Of a DNA stretch of 37,273 nucleotides, positions 1 to 7,728 are shown one piece after another. Source of the stretch: an uncultured Sutterella sp. (lineage in GTDB: Bacteria; Pseudomonadota; Gammaproteobacteria; Burkholderiales; Burkholderiaceae_F); the NCBI GenBank assembly GCA_934249275.1, contig CAKQKT010000005.1, positions 1 through 37,273 of the forward strand, in the 5' to 3' direction. The stretch's first letter is position 1; each line of letters starts with the position of its first letter. The translations under genes and the position numbers were made by a program. Below the pieces are notes generated by a model. The model was given only the letters and a program-made list of their open reading frames with translations. It was not told the origin of the DNA and made no database searches.

Positions 1-504
1 GTGCGGATACCCGACGCGCCTTTTTCCTAAAAGTCAAGGCTGCGTTCCCCGGACTTCCGTGATGAACCTTTTTTTATGTTCGTTTTTCGGTGTCCGATCC
101 TTTGTATCATCCGGTACAAAATGATTCCCGACCATTTCGGTCGTCAATTTAGGCATGCAAGCATAACGCAGGCGTAACAAATCTTTTCAGACTGACTTCG
201 CTGTTTCCCATTTGCAACTCTGCCGCAACGGTTTGCGCAAAACTCCGTCACAACTTTTCTTGTACCTATTAAGCGACAAAATTAATGCTTGTCTTTCAAA
301 AAGAGTAAAATGAGTCCCCTTCGGGAGCAGACAAATAAGCAAACTTTTGTAAATAGCGTTGCTCCTAGGTAGATACCCCGAGTCGCCCAACGGTGATTTG
401 CGGTATTTTATTGTCGGTTGCAGATATCACCGGGCCCACAACACCGGCGAACGCAAACATATGCATCCGATCTCACTACAAACTTAAAAATACAGGGGAA
501 TATC
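1..504. other. AT-rich upstream region, no confident gene
   Basis: This stretch lies before the first convincing gene. The first 30 bases read openly on the plus strand to a TAA and could be the tail of a gene outside the window, but ten codons are not enough to say. The rest is AT-richer than the coding DNA and presumably carries the promoter of the regulator that starts at 505. I could not pick out a -35/-10 pair I trust. Confidence 0.4.
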
Positions 505-1116
505 GTGAATCCCGCCTCGACCGACACACTCGGCGGCCGCATCGCTTCCGAACTGAAGCGTTCCGGCATCTCCATGCGCGAGCTAGCACGCCGCATCGAC
601 ATCGCTCAGCCTTCAATTTCCAAGTGGTGTTCCAATCAGGCCGTGCCCCGCGTTGTTTATCTTGAACGCATGGCCAACGTCTTCGGCGTTTCCGCTCACT
701 GGCTCACCTACGGCGAGCACGCCTCCGGCCGCGACGAAGTCGTCATTCGTCCGCGTCCCGAATCCGCCGAAACCATCGGCCTTTCGCTCACTGCCGAAAG
801 CGCCCGCCACACCTTCGGCACAGAACCCAACCGCCTGTCTCTTTTCCTTCAGGAAAACGACGACATGGCCCCGACGATCCGCGGCGGCAGCCTCGTGGTC
901 ATCAACCATACGATCAACAAGGTGATCGGCTCCGGCATCTACCTCGTCCAGGTGGGCGAAGCCAAGGAACTGCGCCGCATCCAGCCGCTCGTTGACGGCA
1001 CGCTCGACATCCGCATCGACAATCCGAAGCGTTTCGCCAACGAAATCGGCACCGAAGGCAAGATCGTCGTCCTCGGCAAGGCACTCTCCACGGTCACGCT
1101 CAAGCACGTCCGTTGA
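505..1116 (+). CDS. XRE/Cro-CI family regulator with degenerate S24-like C-terminal domain
   Basis: Predicted cytoplasmic DNA-binding regulator of 203 aa. Residues about 9-66 form a Cro/CI helix-turn-helix (SMRELARRIDIAQPSISKW). Residues about 110-200 resemble the LexA/CI S24 peptidase fold, with the DMAPTIRGGS segment matching the usual SMxPT box and a late glycine-rich strand. The nucleophilic serine is replaced by Asp (residue 120) and the position of the general-base lysine appears to be Arg157, so self-cleavage is unlikely; the domain probably dimerises or senses a ligand. I chose the GTG at 505 because an AGGGGA ribosome site sits 6 nt upstream; the open frame continues back to 418 without a ribosome site. 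A hairpin terminator follows, so the gene is monocistronic. Target unknown. Confidence 0.85.
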   Translation: MNPASTDTLGGRIASELKRSGISMRELARRIDIAQPSISKWCSNQAVPRVVYLERMANVFGVSAHWLTYGEHASGRDEVVIRPRPESAETIGLSLTAESARHTFGTEPNRLSLFLQENDDMAPTIRGGSLVVINHTINKVIGSGIYLVQVGEAKELRRIQPLVDGTLDIRIDNPKRFANEIGTEGKIVVLGKALSTVTLKHVR

Positions 1117-1149
1117 GACCGCCTCCTTCAAACAAGCGTCATGCACAGC

Positions 1150-1180
1150 AAAGCCTCCGCGAAATCGGAGGCTTTGGTGT
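1150..1180 (+). terminator. Rho-independent terminator after the XRE regulator
   Basis: A perfect 10-bp stem (AAAGCCTCCG at 1150-1159 with CGGAGGCTTT at 1166-1175) and a 6-nt loop, followed by a GT-rich tract ending TTTT. It lies 33 nt after the stop codon. Confidence 0.75.
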
Positions 1181-1279
1181 TTTCGGATGACGAAAAACGC
1201 GGACAGCTGAACGGCCTGCCGGTATGCCTCTAAACCCGACAGGCCGTCCGTCTGAAAAACTTTCTTTTTATCCAGAAGC

Positions 1280-1621
1280 TCATTCGCCCTGCGGATGGAA
1301 CTTCTTGGGGCCGCGCTTGAGGCCCGTGATCGAGATGTCGTCGCCGAACGTCTCGCGATGGCGCTTCCACTTGCGGATCGTCTGCGGATGCGCATTGAGC
1401 TTGCGTGCGATCTCAACGCAGTTCATGCCGGCGTCGAGCATTTCAAAGGCACGCTTTCTTACGTTCTGAAGGGCGTCCGGGTGCATCTGTTGCAGGGTGC
1501 TTTCGCGCCTCGACTGCGGCAGAGGATCGAGCGGAGGCAGCGCGTAAGAGCTCCAGCGACGATAAGACTGCTGGCAGGGCAGCGGATAAGAAACCGCAGC
1601 AATTGCGCTGAAATCCGTCAT
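1280..1621 (-). CDS. Small orphan helix-turn-helix protein, transposase-N-terminus-like
   Basis: Predicted 113 aa protein of unknown role. The only recognisable part is a C-terminal helix-turn-helix (about residues 62-85, CVEIARKLNAHPQTIRKWKR) followed by a basic GLKRGPKK tail. This resembles the DNA-binding N-terminus of IS630/IS3-type transposases or a Psq/homeodomain-like HTH. The first 50 residues are Pro/Ser/Gln-rich and look disordered. The ATG at 1621 has a perfect AGGAGG site 5 nt upstream, which makes it a genuinely translated gene rather than chance; a GTG at 1627 overlaps that site and is a worse choice. No inverted terminal repeats or catalytic DDE domain were seen around it. It may be a domesticated or truncated transposase fragment, or a small regulator. 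Confidence 0.65.
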   Translation of the reverse strand: MTDFSAIAAVSYPLPCQQSYRRWSSYALPPLDPLPQSRRESTLQQMHPDALQNVRKRAFEMLDAGMNCVEIARKLNAHPQTIRKWKRHRETFGDDISITGLKRGPKKFHPQGE

Positions 1622-2048
1622 GTTCACCTCCTTTGTTGTGGAACGGCGTCGATCCTAGCATGCGAATCAGCATCTCAAGCGCTGTTTCCAAATCACTGTT
1701 GCTTTGCGGCCGTCCCAAAACATGTGGTTTTTACGTAATTTTCATTTGTTAGTACGCCTTTCGGCGTAAGGGTTATCACCTATACCAAAAATCAAAGTCC
1801 AAACCCGTCAAAACAGACCGTTCAGACTGCGTATTTGTCCTGATTTTCGATTCATTGAATTTTTCAATCGCATTCAATCATTCGATGCACGCAACTCATA
1901 TCATGCTTTAGTAGTACTAGTCATACTGCATCAGGCAAAAGCCTCTGAATGACCGTTTTCCGTCATTGTTCCGAGCGCTCTCATGACGCGAGGGCGCACG
2001 CCTTCTTCCCTTTCGCTGTAGACTCTCCCGATCACTAAGGAAACCTAC
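1622..2048. other. AT-rich intergenic region between divergent genes
   Basis: It separates the minus-strand HTH gene from topB and must hold both promoters. It is clearly richer in A/T than its neighbours. It contains a small perfect hairpin, TACGCC-TTTC-GGCGTA, near 1752-1767, and several ATTCA/TGAAT-type direct and inverted elements between 1848 and 1885. A TAGACT element at 2019-2024 could be the topB -10 box, but no good -35 accompanies it. No coding potential seen. Confidence 0.5.
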
Positions 2049-4040
2049 ATGAAGCTCTTCATTGCCGAAAAACCGTCAGTCGCCAAAGCCATTGCAGCCG
2101 AGCTCGGCGTCTCGAGCCGCGGCGACGGATTCATCAGCTGCCGCAACGACGTGGTCGTCACCTGGTGCTTCGGCCACCTGCTTGAGCAGGCCGAGCCCGA
2201 CGCTTATCTGCCCGACGACATTCCGAAGACGAAGAAGGGGCGCAAGGTCTGGCGCATGGAGGATCTGCCCATTTTTCCGAAGTCGTGGGTGATGGAGGCG
2301 AAGACCGAGCGCGGGGCCAAAAAGCAGCTCTCCGTGATCGGCAAGCTTCTCAAGAATGCGTCGGCCGTCGTCAACGCAGGCGACCCGGACCGCGAGGGCC
2401 AGCTGCTCGTCGACGAGGTGCTCGAGCACTTCAAGGCGCGGCAGCCCGTCGAGCGCTTCTGGGTTTCGGCCGTCGACCCGGCCTCGATCCGCAAGGGCCT
2501 TGCCAAGCTCGGCGACAACAAGTCGTACTCCGGCATGCGCGACGCCGCCCGCGGGCGCTCGCGCGCGGACTGGCTCCTCGGCATGAATCTCTCGCGCGCC
2601 TACACGCTCGCCAACAGCGACGGGCTTCTCGCCGTCGGGCGCGTCCAGACGCCGACGCTCTTCATGGTCGCGCGTCGCGACTATGTCGTTCGAAACTTTG
2701 TGCCCGTTCCCTACCTCTCCATCTCGGCCGACCTTGAAAAGGACGCCCTGCCCTTCACCGCCCGCTGGAAGCCCCGCGAGGATCAGAAGGGCCTTGACGA
2801 GGAAGGCAAGCTTCTCATCGACCTTGACATCGGACGCGCGCTCGTCGAGAAGCTCTCGAAGGAAAAGACCGCCACGGTCGTCTCCGCAGGCACCAAGCGC
2901 CGCAAGGCCTATCCGCCCAAGGCCTATTCCCTTGCCGACATTCAGATCGAGGCGAGCAAGCGCTTCGGCATGACGGCAGAAAACACGCTCAAGGTCTGCC
3001 AGTCGCTCTATGAAGTGAGGAAGATCACGAGCTACCCCCGCACGGACTGCGGCTACCTCCCCGAATCCCAGCACGGAGATGCGCCTGCGGTGCTCGCCGC
3101 CGTTGCGAAGAACTTCCCCGCCTCTGCGGCCGCCTGCGCCAAGGCCGACCCCAAGCTCAAGAGCCCTACCTTCAACGACAAGAAGGTCACGGCCCACCAC
3201 GGCATCGTGCCTGTCGCCAACACGGTGGATCCCTCCTCGCTCACCCGCGAGGAGGCCGACATCTACCGCCTGATCGTGCGCCGCTACATCGCGCAGTTCT
3301 TCCCGGTGCACGAGTTCGACGAAACCGAGGTCGCACTTGATCTCGGCGGCGAGACCTTTACCGCCAAGGGCAAGGTCGTGCGGGTCGTCGGCTGGAAGAT
3401 CCTCTTTGAAAAGGACCGCAAGGCCGTGGAGGAGAAAAAGAAGAAGGCCAGGGCGAAGGACGGCGAGGATTTGGACGACGACGAGGACAGCGGCCAGACG
3501 CTCCCGCCCCTCAAGAAGGGCGACGTCTGCAATGTCCGGGCCGTCAAGGGCCGCGAGGACAAGACCAAGCCCCCGCAGTTCTTCACCGAAGGCACGCTCA
3601 TCGCCGCCATGGAGAACATCTGGCGCAGCTTCGACGACCCGAAGGGCCAGGCCATGCTCAAGGAGGCGGGCGGCATCGGAACCCCGGCCACGCGCGCGGC
3701 CATCATCGCCGAACTCAAGCGCAAGGAATATCTCGCAGTCGACGGCAAGTACCTTCACTGCACCGAATCGGGCCGCATGCTCCTCAAGAAGGTCTCGCCC
3801 CGCATTCGCTCCGCCGCCATGACCGCGCACTTCGAGGAGCGCCTCAAGCTCGTCGAGGCGGGAACCGAGCCGCTCGACAATTTCGTGAGCGAATACGAGG
3901 CCTTCATCGCCGCCGAGCTTCAGAAGGTGCGTTCGGGCCGGAATCCGGCTCCCCGCCGTGCGCCCGTTCGCCGCGAAGCGCCGCCCGAGCCCACGGCCGG
4001 CATGCCGGACGAACCGCCGCCGCTCGACACCGTCTGCTAG
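2049..4040 (+). CDS. topB: DNA topoisomerase III
   Basis: Type IA topoisomerase that passes and decatenates single DNA strands in replication and recombination. The 663 aa length fits TopB. Visible landmarks are the TOPRIM start KLFIAEKPSVAKAIA at residues 2-16, the acidic NAGDPDREGQLLVDEV motif near 110-125, and the active-site region with the catalytic tyrosine in KITSYPRTDCGYLPE near 326-340. A later IGTPATRA motif near 546 is typical of the family. There is a lysine/acid-rich insert near 465-490 and a proline-rich tail instead of C-terminal zinc fingers. The start ATG is preceded by AAGGAA at the right spacing. The next gene follows on the same strand after about 120 nt. Confidence 0.97.
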   Translation: MKLFIAEKPSVAKAIAAELGVSSRGDGFISCRNDVVVTWCFGHLLEQAEPDAYLPDDIPKTKKGRKVWRMEDLPIFPKSWVMEAKTERGAKKQLSVIGKLLKNASAVVNAGDPDREGQLLVDEVLEHFKARQPVERFWVSAVDPASIRKGLAKLGDNKSYSGMRDAARGRSRADWLLGMNLSRAYTLANSDGLLAVGRVQTPTLFMVARRDYVVRNFVPVPYLSISADLEKDALPFTARWKPREDQKGLDEEGKLLIDLDIGRALVEKLSKEKTATVVSAGTKRRKAYPPKAYSLADIQIEASKRFGMTAENTLKVCQSLYEVRKITSYPRTDCGYLPESQHGDAPAVLAAVAKNFPASAAACAKADPKLKSPTFNDKKVTAHHGIVPVANTVDPSSLTREEADIYRLIVRRYIAQFFPVHEFDETEVALDLGGETFTAKGKVVRVVGWKILFEKDRKAVEEKKKKARAKDGEDLDDDEDSGQTLPPLKKGDVCNVRAVKGREDKTKPPQFFTEGTLIAAMENIWRSFDDPKGQAMLKEAGGIGTPATRAAIIAELKRKEYLAVDGKYLHCTESGRMLLKKVSPRIRSAAMTAHFEERLKLVEAGTEPLDNFVSEYEAFIAAELQKVRSGRNPAPRRAPVRREAPPEPTAGMPDEPPPLDTVC

Positions 4041-4159
4041 TTTTGATGCGGTTTTGACGCGGGCGGACACACAATATCGGCTTGAATGCCGGGCTTTCTT
4101 CGCAGGATGCCCGGCCGCAGCATACCAAAGGCGGCATTCCTCGTGCCGAACAAGCAATC

Positions 4160-5335
4160 ATGTCCTCCTCCAACCGCGTCCGAATGCCGCGCACCGTCTG
4201 GGCGCTCGGACTCGTCAGCTTTTTAATGGACGTCTCCTCCGAGATGATCCATGCCTGCCTGCCGCTCTTCATGGCGCAGACGCTCGGCGCATCCGCCGTC
4301 TGGATCGGCCTCGTCGAAGGCGGCGGCGAGAGCGCCGCGCTCATCGTCAAGGTCTTCTCCGGCTGGTTTGCAGACCGCTTCGGACACCGCAAGGCGCTCG
4401 TATTCACGGGCTATGCGCTCGGCGTCCTCTCGAAGCCCGTCTTCGCGCTCGCGGGCGCCATGCCCGTCGTGCTCGGCGCCCGCATTGCGGACCGCATCGG
4501 CAAGGGCGTGCGGGGCGCTCCTCGAGACGCCATTCTGGCCGACGCCGTCCCGCCCGAAATCAAGGGCGCAGCCTTCGGCCTTCGCCAGTCACTTGACGCC
4601 GCAGGCGCCTTCGCGGGCCCCGCCGTCGCTGCGCTCCTTCTCTGGCTCACGCTCGACGACTTCCGCCTCGTCTTCTATGCCGCCCTCGTTCCGGGCATTC
4701 TCTGCCTTCTGATGATCATCCTCGGCGTCGAGGATCCCAAGGGCGCCGACAAGCCCCGCCGCACCGCGCCCAATCCCATTGCGATGTTCCGAACAGCGCC
4801 TCCCGCCTTCCGGCAGCTCGTTCTCGTGGGCGTCCTCTTTTCGCTCGCCAAATTTTCGAACGCCTTCATCGTGCTCCGCGCGGCCGACGCCGGCATGGCC
4901 AACGCGCTCATTCCGCTTCTGATGGTCGGGATGAACCTCGTGTTCTCGATGTCCGCCTATCCGTTCGGCGTTCTCGCCGATCGCGTGAAGCCCGTTCATC
5001 TGCTCGGCATCGGCCTCGTGCTCCTCATCCTCTCCGACCTTGCCTTTGCGCTTCCCGCCTCGACCGCCACCGTGCTGGCGGGGACGCTTCTCTGGGGCCT
5101 GCATCTTGGCGCCACGCAGGGGATCTTCTCGCTCCTCACGGCTCAGACCGCGCCGGCCGAAGCCAGGGCCACAGCCTTCGGCGTCTTCTCGTTCTTCTCC
5201 GGCCTTGCGCTTCTTGCCGCGGGCCTCGCCGCAAGCCTGCTCTGGGAAGTCTTCGGAGCAACATACGCCTTTGCGGGCGGCGCCGTCTTTGCTGCGCTCT
5301 GCGGGCTCGTGCTGATGCGATCCAAGTTCGAGTGA
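4160..5335 (+). CDS. MFS transporter
   Basis: Inner-membrane major facilitator of 391 aa with about 12 hydrophobic segments. The conserved loop 2-3 motif is present as GWFADRFGHRK near residue 68-78, and a second basic loop RIADRIGKGVRGAPRDA follows near 110-126. The N-terminal FLMDVSSEMIHACLPLF block is typical of a widespread, poorly characterised proteobacterial MFS clade sometimes linked to drug or metal export. Substrate unknown. The ATG at 4160 was chosen because the protein then begins directly before the first helix; an ATG at 4082 would add 26 hydrophilic residues. The ribosome site is weak for both. It shares topB's strand but with a 120-nt gap, so co-transcription is possible, not shown. 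Confidence 0.85.
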   Translation: MSSSNRVRMPRTVWALGLVSFLMDVSSEMIHACLPLFMAQTLGASAVWIGLVEGGGESAALIVKVFSGWFADRFGHRKALVFTGYALGVLSKPVFALAGAMPVVLGARIADRIGKGVRGAPRDAILADAVPPEIKGAAFGLRQSLDAAGAFAGPAVAALLLWLTLDDFRLVFYAALVPGILCLLMIILGVEDPKGADKPRRTAPNPIAMFRTAPPAFRQLVLVGVLFSLAKFSNAFIVLRAADAGMANALIPLLMVGMNLVFSMSAYPFGVLADRVKPVHLLGIGLVLLILSDLAFALPASTATVLAGTLLWGLHLGATQGIFSLLTAQTAPAEARATAFGVFSFFSGLALLAAGLAASLLWEVFGATYAFAGGAVFAALCGLVLMRSKFE

Positions 5336-5345
5336 CCCAACAAAA

Positions 5346-5379
5346 CGGCTCCGCATTCCTTCTGGAATTTGCGGAGCCG
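5346..5379 (-). terminator. Terminator between the convergent MFS and phnA-like genes
   Basis: A 10-bp stem (CGGCTCCGCA with TGCGGAGCCG) flanks a short inner TTCC/GGAA pairing. On the minus strand it is followed by GTTTTGTTG, so it mainly serves the phnA-like gene. It can also stop the facing MFS transcript. Confidence 0.8.
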
Positions 5380-5404
5380 CTGTGCATTCAGGCCGAAAGC
5401 CTGA

Positions 5405-5746
5405 TCAAAGCTTCTTGACGAATTCGGACTTGAGCTGCATGGCGCCGAAGCCGTCGATCTTGCAGTCGATGTTGTGGTCGCCGTCAACGAGGCGGATGTT
5501 CTTGACCTTCGTGCCGATCTTGAGCGGCGTCGAAGCACCCTTCACCTTGAGCGTCTTCACGATCGTGACGGAGTCGCCGTCGGCGAGCAGCGTGCCGTTG
5601 GCGTCCTTGACGACGAGCTTTTCCTCTTCATGAGCGGCTTCTTCGCCGGGCGTCCATTCCCAGCTGCATTCGGGGCAAACAAGATGGCCTTCATCTTCGT
5701 AAACATACTCGGAGCTGCACTTCGGGCAGGGCGGGAGAGTGGTCAT
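5405..5746 (-). CDS. yjdM: PhnA/YjdM family zinc-ribbon protein
   Basis: Small cytoplasmic protein of 113 aa, the normal length for the YjdM (formerly PhnA) family. An N-terminal zinc ribbon carries two CPxC pairs (CPKC at 7-10 and CPEC at 24-27). A C-terminal SH3-like beta barrel contains the family block [24 protein letters not shown] (about 47-70). Despite the old name, the family's link to alkylphosphonate use is weak and its role is not settled. The start has AAGGA 8 nt upstream. It is a single-gene unit with a terminator behind it and an apparent attenuator hairpin in its leader. Confidence 0.92.
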   Translation of the reverse strand: MTTLPPCPKCSSEYVYEDEGHLVCPECSWEWTPGEEAAHEEEKLVVKDANGTLLADGDSVTIVKTLKVKGASTPLKIGTKVKNIRLVDGDHNIDCKIDGFGAMQLKSEFVKKL

Positions 5747-5777
5747 GTGGTTGTCCTTTTGTAGGCAAATTTGTCAT

Positions 5778-5806
5778 AAAAAACGCCCGCAGCGTGCCGC
5801 AGGCGT
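5778..5806 (-). promoter_or_regulatory. Terminator-like hairpin in the yjdM leader (possible attenuator)
   Basis: Read on the minus strand, an 8-bp GC-rich stem (ACGCCTGC at 5806-5799 with GCGGGCGT at 5790-5783) is followed by six T residues (5783-5778). It ends about 30 nt before the yjdM start codon. It has the complete form of an intrinsic terminator but sits upstream of the gene, and there is no minus-strand gene further upstream for it to end. Confidence 0.6.
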
Positions 5807-5819
5807 CAAAAGAGCGCGC

Positions 5820-5828
5820 ATTCTATCA
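5820..5828 (-). promoter_or_regulatory. Candidate extended -10 promoter for the yjdM leader
   Basis: On the minus strand TGATAGAAT (5828-5820) is an extended -10 box (TGnTAGAAT). Transcription would begin near 5813, only a few bases before the leader hairpin. No strong -35 is visible, as is acceptable for extended -10 promoters. Confidence 0.45.
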
Positions 5829-5987
5829 TGACCTTCACGCCGATCCCGAAGAATCAGCCGATTTTCTTTTCACGATGCGCCGAAGCGCTCAACAAGGCGT
5901 ATCGTTGTCATGTTGAGCCGCGCCCATAGTCTCGAGTGAAATGTCCTGAGCCGCACGGCTGTCTCATCCTTCACAGGAGGATTGATC

Positions 5988-6311
5988 ATGCTTTATCCGG
6001 TCTTGATTCGCGCCGAGGACACAGGCTTTTCCGCAACCGTTCCGGATCTGCCCGGCTGCACTGTAGAAGGCATGGCGATGGAGGAAGTCGAGGCGAAGAT
6101 TCCCGAAGCCGCCGCCCGCCGGATCCTCGCCATACAGGAAGAAGGCCTCCCGGTTCCGCCGCCCGCCGGCATCGAGAGCCGGCTTTCCCGCGAAAGCTGT
6201 CGTCCGGGCACCTGGATTCTCGTTGACATCGACGTGCCCGAAAATCCCGTGAAGCGCGTCGACGACGATTTGGCTTTGCGTATCCAAAAACGCGCTTTCG
6301 GGATACGCTAA
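5988..6311 (+). CDS. Solitary HicB-like antitoxin-family protein
   Basis: Predicted 107 aa protein. Residues 1-60 match the partial RNase-H-like HicB fold (YPVLIRAEDTGFSATVPDLPG, then CTVEGMAMEEV). The C-terminal part, WILVDIDVPENPVKRVDDD, looks like the start of the usual ribbon-helix-helix DNA-binding domain (xVNVTLPxxLLxRID), but the protein ends about 13 residues later, so that domain may be shortened. The ATG at 5988 has AGGAGG 7 nt upstream; the TTG two codons earlier overlaps that site. No HicA toxin gene lies on either side: there is no room upstream and a flavodoxin-like gene faces it downstream. It may act as a stand-alone regulator or be a relic. Confidence 0.75.
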   Translation: MLYPVLIRAEDTGFSATVPDLPGCTVEGMAMEEVEAKIPEAAARRILAIQEEGLPVPPPAGIESRLSRESCRPGTWILVDIDVPENPVKRVDDDLALRIQKRAFGIR

Positions 6312-6316
6312 TCCCG

Positions 6317-6348
6317 TTGAGTATACTCAAACCGCGTTTTTGAGTACG
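6317..6348. repeat. Overlapping palindrome and inverted repeat after the HicB-like gene
   Basis: A perfect 14-bp palindrome TTGAGTATACTCAA occupies 6317-6330. Its right arm also pairs with a second TTTGAGTA at about 6339-6346, giving an alternative hairpin. Just upstream, GCGTATCC (6277-6284) and GGATACGC (6301-6308) form another inverted repeat across the gene's end. Confidence 0.5.
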
Positions 6349-6382
6349 CAAAATATCGAAAACGCCTCTTTCGACCATTCGT

Positions 6383-6417
6383 CGGCTCCTCCCGCGCATC
6401 GGGAAGGAGCCGTTTTT
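6383..6417 (+). terminator. Terminator after the HicB-like gene
   Basis: A 12-bp stem with one bulged base (CGGCTCCT-CCCG with CGGG-AAGGAGCCG) is followed by TTTTTG. It lies between convergent genes, 70 nt after the HicB-like stop codon. Confidence 0.8.
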
Positions 6418-6429
6418 GTGCGTCCCGCC

Positions 6430-6993
6430 TTACTGCATCGCCGCCACGTCGACGGTCATTTTCGCGACAAGCGCCGCATCGGGCGTCCAGCCCGCGGGGT
6501 CGCCCGGACAGAATTCGAAGACGTACTTCCCGAAGACGCGGGCCAGCTGGCCTTCGGCAATCTTGTCAAAGAGCGCGAGAAGCAGATCGGCATTGCCGGC
6601 GGACGGCCCGCCGCAGGTGACGGCGAGCGCCACGGGCTTTTCCTTCAATGCGGAGACGACATCGGCGCCCACCCATTTCACCAGGGCGGATTCGCGATCC
6701 ATGAGCGCCTTCATCTGAGCCGTGAAGCTGTGGCCGTAAAGCGGCGTCGCGTATACGACGGCGTCGGCCGCGACGATCTTTTCGAGAACCGCATTGGCGT
6801 CGTCGTCATGCTGATGGCAGACGAAATGCTCGACATCCTTCTGGCACTTGAGGCAGCCGATGCAGCCGTGCACGTTGAGACTGCCGAGCGTTACCGTCTC
6901 GACCTCATAGCCTGCGAGCGCATCGGCGAGGGAATCGAGAACGCGCGACGTATTGCCTTCGCGCGGGCTGCCGTTGATGAGAAGAATCTTCAT
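6430..6993 (-). CDS. Flavodoxin-fold NAD(P)H-dependent FMN reductase / iron-sulfur flavoprotein type
   Basis: Cytoplasmic flavoprotein of 187 aa. The N-terminal MKILLINGSPREGNTSRVL is the FMN phosphate-binding loop of the NADPH-dependent FMN reductase superfamily. A CIGCLKCQ motif near residues 42-49 matches the cysteine pattern of the multimeric flavodoxin/iron-sulfur flavoprotein subgroup, and YATPLYGHSFTAQMKALMDR near 81-100 is the conserved flavin-side segment. It probably reduces quinones, flavins or similar acceptors; the substrate is unknown. The ATG at 6993 was chosen because the fold starts there and an AGGA site precedes it; upstream codons back to 7089 are non-homologous. It lies downstream of a second flavodoxin-like gene but a hairpin terminator separates them. 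Confidence 0.88.
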   Translation of the reverse strand: MKILLINGSPREGNTSRVLDSLADALAGYEVETVTLGSLNVHGCIGCLKCQKDVEHFVCHQHDDDANAVLEKIVAADAVVYATPLYGHSFTAQMKALMDRESALVKWVGADVVSALKEKPVALAVTCGGPSAGNADLLLALFDKIAEGQLARVFGKYVFEFCPGDPAGWTPDAALVAKMTVDVAAMQ

Positions 6994-7058
6994 GAAGAGT
7001 TCCTGTTTGTGCGTAGTTCTTGATTGTTTTGAGAATGGCGCCGTTTGCCGGCAAGCGA

Positions 7059-7094
7059 AAGCCGTGCGGATCGGCATCCGATCGGGCACGGCTT
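7059..7094 (-). terminator. Hairpin between the two flavodoxin-like genes
   Basis: A long near-perfect stem (AAGCCGTGC outer, GATCGG/CCGATC inner) lies just after the minus-strand gene ending at 7120. The minus-strand 3' side reads CTTTCGC, so the U tract is short and termination may be partial. Confidence 0.6.
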
Positions 7095-7119
7095 CCTGAA
7101 AGACTGATGGCGGGCGGCT

Positions 7120-7635
7120 CTACCAGCTGCCGCCGAAGAATCCGCCGAAAATCTGTGCGGCCCGATCCAGGTCGAGCCTGTCGGGATGAGTTTCGCTCAA
7201 CCTGCGCTTTTCCTCGCGCTCGGGGGTCACGGTGCCGCCGAGCATGTCGGTCATGCGCTGAAAGACCTCGGGATCGATGCGGCCGCGGCAGAGGAAGGTT
7301 TCGGCAAGCTTGTTGCCCTCGCCCATCGCGACGAGCTTCTCGCTCGTCTTCTGCATCCAGGCCTTGGACTTTTCGCCTTCGGGGTCGCCGCCCATCGTGG
7401 CGAAGCACCCGATCGTCTTGTTCTTCAGGCGCGGCGCGATTCTGAGCATTTCCTCGGGCGCGTCGCCCTTGTCGCACCAAAAGCCGAGCAGGACGGGATT
7501 GTAGGGAGAAAGGTCCTCGGGGACGTCGGCCGGGCGCATCATGACGGCGCCGGGCAGCGCGTCGCAGACCGCATGGCCGACGGCCATCGTGTTGCCGGTT
7601 CGCGAGCTGATGATGATCAGAGGCTTCTGACTCAT
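7120..7635 (-). CDS. Flavodoxin family protein (BilS-like)
   Basis: Small flavodoxin of 171 aa. The FMN phosphate loop SSRTGNTMAVGHAV is at residues 10-23, and the block LLGFWCDKGDAPEEM near 49-63 followed by GCFATMGGDPEGE near 76-88 matches the flavodoxin subgroup found beside bilirubin reductase in gut bacteria and named BilS. No BilR-type reductase lies in this window, so the BilS assignment is by resemblance only; it may simply be an electron carrier for another reductase. AAGGA sits 6 nt before the ATG. A TATACT element near 7670-7675 (minus strand) may be its own promoter, since dnaQ ends 93 nt upstream. Confidence 0.82.
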   Translation of the reverse strand: MSQKPLIIISSRTGNTMAVGHAVCDALPGAVMMRPADVPEDLSPYNPVLLGFWCDKGDAPEEMLRIAPRLKNKTIGCFATMGGDPEGEKSKAWMQKTSEKLVAMGEGNKLAETFLCRGRIDPEVFQRMTDMLGGTVTPEREEKRRLSETHPDRLDLDRAAQIFGGFFGGSW

Positions 7636-7728
7636 GTCGTCCTTCCAAATTGAGTTCCGAAAGTTCTAGTATATGCCGCGCCGAACGGTTCGGGCGGGCT
7701 CTCGCAGAGCACCGGAGGAAAAATTGCG

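Noticed and set aside
2076..4157. A very long open frame antisense to topB
   Set aside because: GC-rich codon bias leaves the opposite strand open. The translation is low-complexity Arg/Gly/Val/Leu without any known domain, and topB itself is unmistakable.
5880..5987. A HicA toxin gene upstream of the HicB-like gene
   Set aside because: There is no open frame of HicA length or motif in the available space on either strand.
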